Source: an uncultured Lachnospiraceae bacterium | Lineage (GTDB): Bacteria > Bacillota > Clostridia > Lachnospirales > Lachnospiraceae | Assembly: GCA_910580005.1 (NCBI GenBank) | Contig: CAJTXH010000015.1 | Coordinates: 1 to 32,306, forward strand | Reading direction: 5' to 3' | DNA: 32,306 nucleotides | Part shown: positions 32,283 through 32,306 of the stretch, piece after piece | Layout: each line of letters starts with the position of its first letter | Position numbering within the stretch: the stretch's first letter is position 1 | Program-made: the position numbers and the translations under genes | Notes under the pieces: model-generated | Database searches by the model: none | Seen by the model: only the letters and a program-made list of their open reading frames with translations | Told to the model about the DNA's origin: nothing

Positions 32283-32306
32283 TTTCCAGTTATCCTGTGT
32301 TTGTGT
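32283..32306. repeat. Start of a second copy of the structured repeat
   Basis: TTTCCAGTTATCCTGT, then GT and TTGTGT, matches the left edge of the element at 3949 in the same orientation, with a 2-nt insertion. The window ends here, so the remainder cannot be seen. Both copies lie just upstream of minus-strand promoters. Confidence 0.6.

Overview
The window looks like a low-GC Clostridia chromosome, most likely from Lachnospiraceae. This is judged from gene families and layout, not from a database search. The signs are AT-rich intergenic DNA, strong AGGAGG ribosome sites, a DUF4317 protein, a DUF4358/MBOAT/DHHW surface-acetylation module, and a sodium-pumping biotin decarboxylase operon whose OadG is a lipoprotein. 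A CwlD-type amidase, a SleL-like GH18 protein and a D,D-carboxypeptidase suggest a spore former (inference). Almost all genes lie on the minus strand. The plus-strand exceptions are mecA, a serine recombinase and a PlsC-type acyltransferase.

Right to left along the minus strand: 32.3-28.8 kb holds DUF4358, MBOAT and DHHW genes behind a clear promoter. They probably form a unit that O-acetylates an extracellular polymer. Next come a two-gene amino-acid ABC transporter (27-29 kb, binding protein fused to permease), a flavoprotein, and a DUF3796/XRE pair whose promoter lies inside a perfect inverted repeat. A D-Ala-D-Ala carboxypeptidase converges on plsC. From 22.3 to 17.1 kb lies a five-gene operon: CoA-carboxyltransferase, lipoprotein-OadG, biotin carrier, OadB sodium pump and OadA-type carboxyltransferase. 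No biotin carboxylase is present in the window, so the complex should decarboxylate or transcarboxylate and couple this to sodium export.

From 17 to 13 kb are a chemoreceptor overlapping ylxM, then pyruvate kinase with a long leader. A lone compact serine recombinase (11.8-13.1 kb) lies divergently from a short DUF4317 gene. Two near-identical tRNA-Gly(GCC) genes follow at 10.7-10.9 kb, then an MFS transporter. A 2-oxoacid:ferredoxin oxidoreductase operon (porC-porD-porA) has no visible beta subunit. It is followed by a broken small ORF, a 2[4Fe-4S] ferredoxin with its own promoter and terminator, and a DUF1858 protein. The left end carries mecA, a small TTG-start gene, and the operon GH18 - cwlD - sua5 - low-molecular-weight phosphatase, which the window edge cuts off.

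The most unusual non-coding feature is a run of near-perfect hairpins at about 3.95-4.1 kb. Its first bases recur at the extreme right end of the window, which suggests a dispersed structured element or RNA. Many start codons were reassigned from the longest ORF by using visible Shine-Dalgarno sequences and promoters.
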